DNA of 64,000 nt from Herbaspirillum robiniae (GTDB lineage: Bacteria; Pseudomonadota; Gammaproteobacteria; Burkholderiales; Burkholderiaceae_D): contig NZ_NJGU01000001.1 in the NCBI RefSeq assembly GCF_002213415.1, positions 372,001-436,000 on the forward strand, in the 5' to 3' direction. Positions 29,930 to 38,523 of the stretch are shown one piece after another. The position numbers and the translations under genes were made by a program. The number at the start of each line of letters is the position of its first letter. The first letter of the stretch is position 1. Below the pieces are notes generated by a model. That model ran no database searches, was not told the DNA's origin, and saw nothing but the letters and a program-made list of their open reading frames with translations.

Positions 29930-32202
29930 TCCCCCTTCTCGTCATCGCTGACCGAGACTTCCGCGTCGCCGTCAGGATTGCGCGCCTGCGCCTGGTAGAG
30001 CTTGTAGTAATGGCCTTCGCGCGCCATCAGCTCCTCGTGGTTGCCGACCTCGACCACCTGGCCGCGGTCCAGCACCACCAGGCGATCGGCCTTGCGCAGC
30101 GTCGACAGGCGGTGCGCGATGGCGATCGTGGTGCGGCCCTGGACCAGATTGTCCAGCGCCTTCTGGATTTCCTTTTCGGTGGTGGTGTCGACCGAGGACG
30201 TCGCCTCGTCCAGGATCAGGATGCGCGGGTCGATCAGCAGTGCGCGCGCAATCGAGATGCGCTGGCGTTCGCCGCCGGACAGCGCCTGGCCGCGCTCGCC
30301 CACCAGCGAGTCGTAACCCTGCGGCAGGCGCAGGATGAACTCGTGGGCGTGGGCCGCGCGGGCGGCGGCGATGATTTCCTCGCGGGTCGCATCCGGCTTG
30401 CCGTAGGCGATGTTCTCGGCGATCGTGCCGAAGAACAGGAACGGCTCCTGCAGCACCAGGCCGATGTTGCGGCGGTATTCCGAAATCGGCAGCGAGCGGA
30501 TGTCGACGCCGTCGATGCGGATCGATCCCTCCGACACGTCGTAGAAGCGGCAGATCAGGTTGACCATGGTCGACTTGCCCGAACCGCTGTGCCCCACCAG
30601 GCCGATCATCTCGCCAGGGGCGATGGTCAGGCTCATGTTGCGGATCACCGCGCGGTTGCCGTAGCGGAAGCCGATGTTGCGCACCTCGATGGCGCCCTTC
30701 ACGTTCTCCAGGTGGACCGGATTGGCCGGCTCGGGGACGCTGGAGACGTGGTCGAGGATGTCGAAGATGCGCTTGGCGCCGGCGGCGGCCTTCTGCGTGA
30801 CCGACACGATGCGGCTCATCGAATCCAGGCGGGTGTAGAAGCGGCTGATGTAGGCCAGGAAGGCGGTCAGCACGCCGACGGTGATCTGGTTGCTGGACAC
30901 CTGCCAGATGCCGAACACCCACACCACCAGGAGGCCGACTTCGGTCAGGAAGGTCACCGTCGGGGTGAACAGCGACCATATCTTGTTGACGCGGTCGTTG
31001 ACCACCAGGTTATGGCGGTTGGCCTCGCGAAAACGCGCCACTTCCCGCTTCTCCTGGGCGAAGGCCTTCACCACGCGGATGCCGGGGATGGTGTCGGCCA
31101 GCACGTTGGTCACCTCCGACCAGATGCGGTCGATCTTCTCGAAGCCGTGGCGCAGGCGGTCGCGCACCACGTGAATCATCCAGGCGATGAACGGCAGCGG
31201 CAACAGCGTCACCAGCGCCAGCCACGGGTTGATGGAGATCAGGATGGCCGCCGTCATGATGATCATCAGCACGTCGATGGCGAAATCCAGCAGGTGCAGC
31301 GACAGGAACACGCAGATGCGGTCGGTTTCCGAACCGATGCGCGCCATCAGGTCGCCGGTGCGCTTGCCGCCGAAGTATTCCTGCGACAGCCGCAGCAGGT
31401 GCTCGTAGGTCGTGGTGCGCAGGTCGGCGCCGATGCGCTCGGACACCAGCGCCAGGATATAGGTGCGCGCCCAGCCCAGGCCCCAGGCCAGCAGGGCCGC
31501 GCCCAGCAATCCCGAGAGGTAGAGCATGGCGAGATGGGTGTTGATCGGCGCGCCGTTCTGGAACGGGATCAGCACATTGTCCATCAGCGGCATGGTCATG
31601 TACGGCGGCACCAGCGTGGCCGCGGTCGAGGCCAGCGTCAGCAGGAAGCCCAGCAGCAGCGAGCCCTTGTAGGGCCTGGCGAAGCGCGACAGGCGGAACA
31701 GCGCCCAGGTCGACGGCGGCGCTTCCTTGGTTTCGGGGCAGATGGCGCAGGTTTCCTGGCCTTCGGGGATCGGCGCCTTGCATTGCGGGCAGACGTCGCC
31801 CTCTTCCACCGGCTTCACGCCGGAGGCCAGCAGGTCGCGCTGCTGCTCGAACAGCTTGATCAGGCGCAGCGCCTGCGGATTCTGGGCCAGCGTGTAACGC
31901 CAGGCGGCCAGGCGGCCGGCGCCGTCGCACAGCTCGAGCGTGCCGACGCCGGCGTGGTCGAAGTGCTTCAGCGTCAGCGCCGGATCGTATTCCCACTCCT
32001 GCCAGACCGTGCCTTCGGGCGTATTGGCCAGCAGCCGGGTTTCGGTGGCGACCACCAGCGAGGGACGGAATTGCAGTTGCGTGTCGAGGTCCAGCTCCAG
32101 CCAGGCCACGATCTTCTCGCTGGCGGCCAGGCGGGCGGCGATTTCCGTTCTCCAGCGTTCGGGCAGGCTGGCGGTGGCGGAAGGATGGGAATCAGTAGTC
32201 AT
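29926..32202 (-). CDS. ABC exporter with N-terminal zinc-ribbon extension, cyanophycin-associated
   Basis: A 758-residue fused transmembrane-plus-ATPase half transporter of the MsbA/type IV exporter kind. The first 165 residues are an unusual soluble extension that ends in a four-cysteine zinc ribbon (C138, C141, C152, C155). Six membrane helices follow (about 180-470), then the ATPase with Walker A GHSGSGKST, signature LSGGERQR, and Walker B ILILDEATSS. It probably works as a homodimer in the inner membrane. The adjacent DUF1854 gene and divergent cyanophycin synthetases suggest a role in polymer handling; the transported substrate is unknown. The C-terminal 35 residues are acidic. Confidence 0.88.
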   Translation of the reverse strand: MTTDSHPSATASLPERWRTEIAARLAASEKIVAWLELDLDTQLQFRPSLVVATETRLLANTPEGTVWQEWEYDPALTLKHFDHAGVGTLELCDGAGRLAAWRYTLAQNPQALRLIKLFEQQRDLLASGVKPVEEGDVCPQCKAPIPEGQETCAICPETKEAPPSTWALFRLSRFARPYKGSLLLGFLLTLASTAATLVPPYMTMPLMDNVLIPFQNGAPINTHLAMLYLSGLLGAALLAWGLGWARTYILALVSERIGADLRTTTYEHLLRLSQEYFGGKRTGDLMARIGSETDRICVFLSLHLLDFAIDVLMIIMTAAILISINPWLALVTLLPLPFIAWMIHVVRDRLRHGFEKIDRIWSEVTNVLADTIPGIRVVKAFAQEKREVARFREANRHNLVVNDRVNKIWSLFTPTVTFLTEVGLLVVWVFGIWQVSSNQITVGVLTAFLAYISRFYTRLDSMSRIVSVTQKAAAGAKRIFDILDHVSSVPEPANPVHLENVKGAIEVRNIGFRYGNRAVIRNMSLTIAPGEMIGLVGHSGSGKSTMVNLICRFYDVSEGSIRIDGVDIRSLPISEYRRNIGLVLQEPFLFFGTIAENIAYGKPDATREEIIAAARAAHAHEFILRLPQGYDSLVGERGQALSGGERQRISIARALLIDPRILILDEATSSVDTTTEKEIQKALDNLVQGRTTIAIAHRLSTLRKADRLVVLDRGQVVEVGNHEELMAREGHYYKLYQAQARNPDGDAEVSVSDDEKGE

Positions 32203-32296
32203 TTAACGGCAACGTTGAGCCCGATGCGAGCAGTTTGGCATTGTGATGAATCGGAGACCGGGAGCGAAGCTGCGGTCCGGCTGCGGGCAGCGCGCG

Positions 32297-32302
32297 ATTA
32301 TA
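32297..32302 (-). promoter_or_regulatory. Candidate -10 element for the ABC exporter operon
   Basis: A perfect TATAAT on the minus strand, about 95 bases before the exporter ATG. The -35 region is poor (TCGAAC at 16 bases), as often with activated promoters. Confidence 0.4.
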
Positions 32303-32823
32303 GCGCAGCGCCCCTGCTGTTCGATACGCGTGCATATGTGTCCAACGCATAACGCAAGACACCGCCAATCGGTGCACGCATGAGCTCATCGGCGTTTCCC
32401 GCAGGATGCGAAACACGGCCGACAGCGCCCCTGCGGGCATGTCCATGCCTTGTTGACCGTCGTTTTTTTGGTTAATTCGCTCCACGCGCGCCGGACAGTC
32501 TGCGACAATAGCGCCCATCCATTCCTCACAAGCATAATTCCAATGAGATCCGCCGCCTTCTCCTGCAAAACCGACAAGTTTTTCCGCGAGAGGCGCGCCC
32601 CCTGAATTTCCCCGGCGCAAGCAGCCGCTTGCCCTTTTGTCATCCTCCAGTAAACCAAATGCCTTCCGGCACGTTAGTGGAGCATGCGCTATTCTGACGG
32701 AATGCTGACCGGGAAATTCTGTCGTAACTTCCAGAACCCGAAAACACGGCTCGCATCTGGCGCCGGTGCGCCGGGCCGGCGGCGGCGCATCCCGGTTTTA
32801 CGAAGTCACACGGACGACAAGCC

Positions 32824-32836
32824 TGAAAACGTTTCA
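32824..32836. promoter_or_regulatory. Palindromic operator-like site upstream of the cyanophycin synthetases
   Basis: TGAAA-ACG-TTTCA is a perfect 5-bp inverted repeat around a 3-base centre, 98 bases before the first synthetase ATG. It resembles LacI/Cra-type operators but does not match their exact spacing. Confidence 0.35.
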
Positions 32837-32934
32837 CAAATAACAGACAGCCCCGGCAGCAAACTGCGGTTCGGCACCACTGACAAGATACAAACGGCTC
32901 ACCAGCAGCACCTTTTTGTGGCATATCTCCAGAC

Positions 32935-35133
32935 ATGAAAAACATCGAATTCCTCCGTTTCCTGCCTTTGAAAGGTCCGAACATCTGGACTTACCGCTCG
33001 GCCCTCGAAGTGTGGATCGATATCGGCGAACTGGAAGATTTCCCGTCGAACACCATTCCCGGCTTCACCGAGCGCCTCACCACCTGGCTGCCCACGCTGA
33101 TCGAGCACCGCTGCAGCTATGAAGTGCGCGGCGGCTTCGTCAAGCGCCTGGAAGAAGGCACCTGGCCCGGCCACATCCTGGAGCACGTCACGCTCGAGCT
33201 GCAGAACCTGGCCGGCCTGCCCGGCGGCTTCGGCAAGGCGCGCGAAACCAATGTGCGCGGCGTCTACAAGGTGGTGGTGCGCGCCCGCCACGAGACGGTC
33301 ACCCGCGCCGCGCTGTATGCCGCCCGCGACCTGGTGATGGCCGCCATCGAGAACCAGCCCTACGACCTCGAGGCCACGCTCTCCAAGCTGCGCCGCATGG
33401 TCGACAAGCTCTGCCTGGGCCCGAGCACCGCCTGTATCGTCGACGCCGCCGATGAGCGCCGCATCCCCACCATCCGCCTGTCCGAGGGCAACCTGGTGCA
33501 GCTGGGCCACGGCTGCAAGTCGCGCCGCATCTGGACCGCCGAGTCCGACGACACCGGCGCCATCGCCGAAGGCATCTCGCGCGACAAGGACCTGACCAAG
33601 TCGCTGCTGGAAACCTGCGGCGTGCCGGTGCCCGAAGGCCGCCTGGTCGAGAGCCCCGAAGACGCATGGGACGCCGCCGAGGACATCGGCCTGCCGGTGG
33701 TGGTCAAGCCCTGCGACGCCAATCACGGCCGCGGCGTCTTCATCGACCTGAACACCCGCGAGGAAATCGAGACCGCCTACAAGGCCGCGCTGGAAGAAGG
33801 CAGCGGCGTGCTGGTCGAACGCTTCGTGCCGGGCCTGGAGCACCGCCTGCTGATCGTCGGCGGCAAGCTGGCCGCCGCCGCCCGCGGCGAACCGATCTTC
33901 ATCGTCGGCGACGGCCAGTCCACCGTCCAGCAGCTGCTGGACGAACTCAACAGCGATCCGCGCCGCGGCCTGCTGGAAGAACACCTGCTGGATCCGGTGC
34001 TGCTGGAGCGTGAACCAGCCGCCGTGCTGGAGCTGCAGCGCCAGAACCTGAGCACCGAATCGGTGCCGGCCGCCGGCCGCCGCATCCTGCTGCTGCGCAA
34101 CGGCAACGTCTCCTCCGACATCACCGACAAGGTGCACCCCAGCGTCGCCGCCGCCGCCTCGCTGGCCGCGCGCATCGTCGGCCTGGACATCGCCGGCGTC
34201 GACATCGTGGCCGAAGACATCTCGCGCCCGCTGGCCGACCAGGGCGGCGCCATCGTCGAGGTCAACGCCGGCCCCGGCCTGCTGATGCACCTGAAGCCGT
34301 CCGAAGGAGAACCGCGCCCGGTCGGCGAAGCCATCGTCAACAACCTCTTCGGCGAAGAGGAAACCGGCCGCATTCCCGTGGTCGGCGTCACCGGCACCCA
34401 CGGCAAGACCACCATCTCGCGCCTGGTCGCCCGCATCATCCACCTCTCCGGCAAACATGTCGGCCTGGCCTGCGGCGACGGCCTGTACTTCGGCGAACGC
34501 CAGGTCGAGCGCGGCAACCGCGCCAACTGGGACGCCGCGCATCGGGTACTGCTGAACCGCGCGGTGGAAGCCGCCGTGTTCGAGAACGGCAGCGTGTCCA
34601 TCCTCTCCGAAGGCCTGGCCTACGACCGCTGCCTGGTCGGCGTGGTCGCCAACATCGACCCCGACGACAGCCTGCCCGAGTACTACATCGAGAACGCCGA
34701 GCAGATCGCCACCAAGGTCAAGCGCACCCAGGTCGACCTGGTGCTGCCCGAAGGCGCGGCCGTGCTGAACGCCGACGATCCGCTGGTGGCCGACATGGCC
34801 CAGCTGTGCGACGGCGAAGTGATCTTCTTCGGCATGGAGCCGCACTCCGAGCTGCTGGCCGCGCACCTGAAGGAAGGCAAGCGCGCCGTGTTCCTGCGCG
34901 GCGGCGACCTGATCCAGGCCGAGGGCGAGCGCGAATGCAAGGTCAGCTCGGTGGACGCCATTCCGCTGACCGAAAACGGCGCCGTGGCCTACCAGGTCGA
35001 GAACGTGCTGGCGGCAGTGGGCGCGGCGTGGGCACTGGGCATCTCGCCCGAAGTGATCCGCGCCGGCATCGAGCTGTTCGGCACCGAACAGGCCGAGCAG
35101 CAAGGCCTGAAGTTCAAGACCCAGGCCGCCTGA
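32935..35133 (+). CDS. Cyanophycin synthetase paralog, C-terminally shortened (CphA2/CphA'-like)
   Basis: A 732-residue member of the cyanophycin synthetase family, which polymerises aspartate and arginine (or the beta-Asp-Arg dipeptide) using ATP. It has the N domain (1-160) with the motif H80-I-L-E83-H84-V-T-L-E88, an ATP-grasp domain (about 205-480, starting SRDKDLTKSLLE), and a Mur-ligase-like domain with P-loop G487-T-H-G-K-T-T493. It stops soon after AVGAAWALGISPEV, so the C-terminal lobe of about 150 residues that completes the Mur-type active site in its neighbour is absent. The same shortening defines CphA2 enzymes. It lies 74 bases before the second synthetase. Start at ATG 32935; the ribosome-binding site is weak. 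Confidence 0.88.
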   Translation: MKNIEFLRFLPLKGPNIWTYRSALEVWIDIGELEDFPSNTIPGFTERLTTWLPTLIEHRCSYEVRGGFVKRLEEGTWPGHILEHVTLELQNLAGLPGGFGKARETNVRGVYKVVVRARHETVTRAALYAARDLVMAAIENQPYDLEATLSKLRRMVDKLCLGPSTACIVDAADERRIPTIRLSEGNLVQLGHGCKSRRIWTAESDDTGAIAEGISRDKDLTKSLLETCGVPVPEGRLVESPEDAWDAAEDIGLPVVVKPCDANHGRGVFIDLNTREEIETAYKAALEEGSGVLVERFVPGLEHRLLIVGGKLAAAARGEPIFIVGDGQSTVQQLLDELNSDPRRGLLEEHLLDPVLLEREPAAVLELQRQNLSTESVPAAGRRILLLRNGNVSSDITDKVHPSVAAAASLAARIVGLDIAGVDIVAEDISRPLADQGGAIVEVNAGPGLLMHLKPSEGEPRPVGEAIVNNLFGEEETGRIPVVGVTGTHGKTTISRLVARIIHLSGKHVGLACGDGLYFGERQVERGNRANWDAAHRVLLNRAVEAAVFENGSVSILSEGLAYDRCLVGVVANIDPDDSLPEYYIENAEQIATKVKRTQVDLVLPEGAAVLNADDPLVADMAQLCDGEVIFFGMEPHSELLAAHLKEGKRAVFLRGGDLIQAEGERECKVSSVDAIPLTENGAVAYQVENVLAAVGAAWALGISPEVIRAGIELFGTEQAEQQGLKFKTQAA

Positions 35134-35207
35134 GCTCGACCGGCAACCGGAACACGCAAGCGACACAGACCAGATTCAAGATCAAGAGACATTAGGAAAA
35201 CCTGTCC

Positions 35208-37781
35208 ATGGACGTATCCCGCATACGCGCACTGCGCGGCCCCAACCTCTGGTGCAGACACACCGCCATCGAAGCCATCGTCTCCTGTCCGGAATCGGAA
35301 CGGGTGGTGGACGACATGCCCGGCTTCGAGGTGCGCCTGCGCGCCCGCTTCCCGCAAATCGGCTTCCTTGAGCCCGACGGCGGCAAGCAGGCCGTCTCGA
35401 TGGCCCACGCGCTGGCCGCCGCCGCGCTGGCCCTGCAGTCGCAGGCCGGCTGCCCGGTGACCTTCAGCCGCACGGTCTCCACCATCGAGACCGGCATCTA
35501 CCAGGTCGTCGTCGAATACAGCGAAGAGGAAGTCGGCCGCCTGGCCTTCGACCTGGCGCTGGAGCTCTGCCTGGCCGCCCAGGCCGACACGCCGTTCGAC
35601 CTGACCGGCGCGCTGGCCCGCATCCGCGAGCTCGACGAAGACGTGCGCCTGGGCCCCAGCACCGGCTCCATCGTCAATGCCGCCGTCAAGCGCGGCATCC
35701 CGTTCCGCCGCCTGACCCAGGGCAGCATGGTGCAGTTCGGCTGGGGCAGCCGCCAGCAGCGCATCCAGGCCGCCGAGACCAGCAACACCAGCGCCATCGC
35801 CGAATCGATCGCGCAGGACAAGGACCTGACCAAGATGCTGCTGCATGCGGCCGGCGTGCCGGTCCCCAACGGCCGCGTGGTCACCACCGTGGAAGACGCG
35901 CTCAAGGCCGCCGAGGAAATCGGCTCGGCCGTGGTGATCAAGCCGCTGGACGGCAACCAGGGCAAGGGCGTGGCGGTCAACATCAGCACCCGCGCCCAGA
36001 TCGAACATGCCTTCGCCAATGCCGCGAAGATCAGCGACGAAGTGATCGTCGAGCGCTACCTGCCCGGCCACGACTTCCGCCTGCTGGTCATCGGCAAGAC
36101 CCTGGTGGCCGCGGCCCGCCGCGATCCGCCGCAAGTCATCGGTGACGGCGTGCACACCATCCGCCAGCTGATCGACCAGGTCAACGCCGACCCGGCGCGC
36201 GGCGACGGCCATGCCACCTCGCTGACCAAGATCCGCCTGGACGACATCGCGCTCTCCGTGCTGGCCGGCCAGAATCTGGACCCTGAGGCCATTCCCGCCC
36301 AGGGCGTGCGCGTGGTCCTGCGCAACAACGCCAACCTCTCCACCGGCGGCACCGCCACCGACGTCACCGACGACGTCCACCCCGACATGGCCGCGCGCGC
36401 CATCGCCGCGGCGCAGATGGTCGGTCTCGACATCTGCGGCGTGGACGTGGTCTGCAACTCGGTGCACATGTCGATGGAAGAACAAGGCGGCGGCATCGTC
36501 GAAGTCAACGCCGCGCCCGGCCTGCGCATGCACCTCTCGCCGTCCTACGGCAAGAGCCGCGACGTCGGCGAGGCGATCATCTCGACCATGTATGAAGACG
36601 GCGACGACGGCCGCATCCCGGTAGTGGCCGTGGCCGGCACCAACGGCAAGACCACCACCGTGCGCCTGATCACCCACCTGCTGGCCAAGACCGGCCTGCG
36701 CGTGGGCATGACCAATACCGACGGCGTCTACATCGACGGCCTGCGCACCGACACCGGCGACTGCAGCGGCCCGCGCAGCGCGCGCAACGTGCTGTTCCAT
36801 CCGGACGTGGACGCGGCCGTGCTGGAAACCGCCCGCGGCGGCGTGCTGCGCGAAGGCCTCGGCTTCGACCGCTGCGCCGTGGCCGTGGTGACCAACATCG
36901 GCATGGGCGACCACCTGGGGCTGTCCTACATCAGCACCGTGGAAGACCTGGCCGTGGTCAAGCGCGTGATCGTCGAGAACGTCGCGCCCACCGGCACCGC
37001 CGTGCTCAACGCGGCCGATCCGATGGTCTCGAAGATGGCGGCCTCCTGCCCCGGTTCGGTGACCTTCTTCGCGCTCGATCCCCAGCACCCGATCATGGCC
37101 ACCCACCGCGCCCAGGGCCACCGCATCGTCTACCGCGACGGCGACGCCATCGTGGCCGCGCAGGGCGATTTCGAGAAGCGCCTGAAGCTGTCCGGCATCC
37201 CGCTGACCGGTAGCGGCGCCATCGGCTTCCAGGTCGAGAACGTGATGGCCTCGGTCGGCGCCGCCTGGGCGCTGGGCCTGGACTGGGAACAAGTCACCGG
37301 CGCCCTGGCCAGCTTCATCAGCGACAGCGGCACCGCCCCGGGCCGCTTCAACCTGTTCGACTACAAGGGCGCCACCCTGATCGCCGACTACGGCCACAAC
37401 CCGGACGCCATCGCGGCCCTGATCAAGGCCGTGGACAGCATGCCCGCCAAGCGCCGCTCGGTGGTCATCAGCGGCGCAGGCGACCGCCGCGACGTCGACA
37501 TCACCCGCCAGACCGAACTGCTGGGCGACGCCTTCGACGAAGTCGTGCTGTACCAGGACCAGTGCCAGCGCGGCCGCGTCGACGGCGAAGTGATCGCGCT
37601 GCTGCGCCAGGGCCTGGAGAAAGCCACCCGCACCAGCGACGTCAAGGAAATCTACGGCGAATTCCTCGCCATCGATACCGCCCTGGCATCGCTGAAGGAC
37701 GGCGACCTGTGCCTGATCCTGATCGACCAGGTGGAGGAAGCGCTGGCGCACATCAACATGCGCGTGAGCGAAAAGCAGTAA
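35208..37781 (+). CDS. cphA: Cyanophycin synthetase
   Basis: The full-length 857-residue enzyme making multi-L-arginyl-poly-L-aspartate, a nitrogen and carbon store, without ribosomes. Domains: N domain (1-160), ATP-grasp domain that adds aspartate (about 200-475, AQDKDLTKMLLHAAGVPVPNG), and Mur-ligase domain that adds arginine, with P-loop G477-T-N-G-K-T-T483 and a complete C-terminal lobe (NLFDYKGATLIADYGHNPDAI, GDRRDVDI). Where the upstream paralog has an HxxEH...E motif in the N domain, this protein reads H67-A-L-A-A-A-A-L-A, with alanines at three of the four positions. Probably co-transcribed with the paralog. No cyanophycinase gene lies in the window. Confidence 0.95.
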   Translation: MDVSRIRALRGPNLWCRHTAIEAIVSCPESERVVDDMPGFEVRLRARFPQIGFLEPDGGKQAVSMAHALAAAALALQSQAGCPVTFSRTVSTIETGIYQVVVEYSEEEVGRLAFDLALELCLAAQADTPFDLTGALARIRELDEDVRLGPSTGSIVNAAVKRGIPFRRLTQGSMVQFGWGSRQQRIQAAETSNTSAIAESIAQDKDLTKMLLHAAGVPVPNGRVVTTVEDALKAAEEIGSAVVIKPLDGNQGKGVAVNISTRAQIEHAFANAAKISDEVIVERYLPGHDFRLLVIGKTLVAAARRDPPQVIGDGVHTIRQLIDQVNADPARGDGHATSLTKIRLDDIALSVLAGQNLDPEAIPAQGVRVVLRNNANLSTGGTATDVTDDVHPDMAARAIAAAQMVGLDICGVDVVCNSVHMSMEEQGGGIVEVNAAPGLRMHLSPSYGKSRDVGEAIISTMYEDGDDGRIPVVAVAGTNGKTTTVRLITHLLAKTGLRVGMTNTDGVYIDGLRTDTGDCSGPRSARNVLFHPDVDAAVLETARGGVLREGLGFDRCAVAVVTNIGMGDHLGLSYISTVEDLAVVKRVIVENVAPTGTAVLNAADPMVSKMAASCPGSVTFFALDPQHPIMATHRAQGHRIVYRDGDAIVAAQGDFEKRLKLSGIPLTGSGAIGFQVENVMASVGAAWALGLDWEQVTGALASFISDSGTAPGRFNLFDYKGATLIADYGHNPDAIAALIKAVDSMPAKRRSVVISGAGDRRDVDITRQTELLGDAFDEVVLYQDQCQRGRVDGEVIALLRQGLEKATRTSDVKEIYGEFLAIDTALASLKDGDLCLILIDQVEEALAHINMRVSEKQ

Positions 37782-37796
37782 TCCGGCCTCGCCATG

Positions 37797-37828
37797 AAAA
37801 AAGCCGCAACCTTGGTTGCGGCTTTTTT
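37797..37828. terminator. Bidirectional terminator between cphA and def
   Basis: A 15-bp near-continuous palindrome (37797-37811 with 37814-37828) with A-run and T-run, 15 bases after the cphA stop, between convergent genes. Confidence 0.92.
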
Positions 37829-37879
37829 TATCGCCGTCCGGGCCGCGCGGGCAACGCGCAAGATCGCGCGTAAGCCGGC

Positions 37880-38416
37880 TCAGTCGTCCTGATTCGGGTC
37901 GAGCTCCGGGAACAGCACTTCCGTAAAGCCGAACTGCGTGAAATCGCGGATGCGCATCGGGTACAGGATGCCCTGCAGGTGATCGCATTCGTGCTGCACC
38001 ACGCGCGCGTGGAAGCCGTCCACCGTGCGGTCGATGGCGTTGCCGTCCTGGTCGAAGCCCTGGTAGCGCAGCCGGCTCCAGCGCGGCACCACGCCACGCA
38101 TGCCCGGCACCGACAGGCAACCTTCCCAGCCGTCTTCGACCTCGTCGGACAGCGGCGTGAGCACCGGATTGATCAGCACCGTCTCGGGCACGGCTGGCGC
38201 ATCCGGATAGCGCTGGTTGCTGCCGAAACCGAAAATCACCAGTTGCAGGTCGATGCCGATCTGCGGCGCGGCCAGTCCGGCGCCGTTGACGGCGCGCATG
38301 GTTTCAAACATGTCCTCCACCAGCCCGGCCAGCTCGGGCGTGCCGAATTGCGTGATGGGTTGCGCCTGGCGCAGCAGGCGGGGGTCTCCCATTTTCAGGA
38401 TGTCGCGAATAGCCAT
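37880..38416 (-). CDS. def: Peptide deformylase
   Basis: Removes the formyl group from the initiator methionine of new proteins, using a metal ion. The 178-residue product has the three family motifs: [17 protein letters not shown] and [11 protein letters not shown] 38416 has GGAG 8 bases upstream. It is unlinked to fmt here and likely a second or stand-alone deformylase; a paralog elsewhere cannot be excluded. Confidence 0.95.
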   Translation of the reverse strand: MAIRDILKMGDPRLLRQAQPITQFGTPELAGLVEDMFETMRAVNGAGLAAPQIGIDLQLVIFGFGSNQRYPDAPAVPETVLINPVLTPLSDEVEDGWEGCLSVPGMRGVVPRWSRLRYQGFDQDGNAIDRTVDGFHARVVQHECDHLQGILYPMRIRDFTQFGFTEVLFPELDPNQDD

Positions 38417-38523
38417 CTGCAAAAACTCCAAAGAAAAACGCCCGGCAATACCGGGCGCCTGCTGCATTATCGCCGATCCCGCAGGCCGCCGCAGGAGCGG
38501 CGACCGCCGGACGGCGGATCTTC

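Larger units (their letters stand above)
32203..32934. other. Long intergenic region between the ABC exporter and the first cyanophycin synthetase
   Basis: 732 bases between divergent genes, less G+C-rich and less codon-biased than its flanks. Open frames here (for example 32192-32620 minus) lack ribosome-binding sites and recognisable sequence. It contains a candidate minus-strand -10 (32297-32302), a palindrome at 32824-32836 and a GC-rich palindromic patch near 32759-32790. It is large enough to hold two promoters and several operators, or a small RNA, but none can be proved. Confidence 0.6.

Noticed and set aside
32192-32620. 142-codon minus-strand frame in the cyanophycin control region
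   Set aside because: No ribosome-binding site, no recognisable sequence, and it runs into the exporter start in another frame.
32867-32895. Sigma-54-like GG...GC spacing before the first cyanophycin synthetase
   Set aside because: GGCAC is present but the second element (GC at 10 bases) is not; the match is too poor to call.
32899-35166. Open frame of 755 codons on the minus strand opposite the short synthetase
   Set aside because: Antisense artefact of GC-rich third positions; repetitive Gly/His/Val composition, no motifs.
34989-38120. Open frame of over 1000 codons on the minus strand opposite the cyanophycin synthetase
   Set aside because: It lies antisense to a clearly coding gene; codon bias makes the opposite frame stop-free. 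The translation is His/Val/Ala-rich with no recognisable domain and no conserved start.
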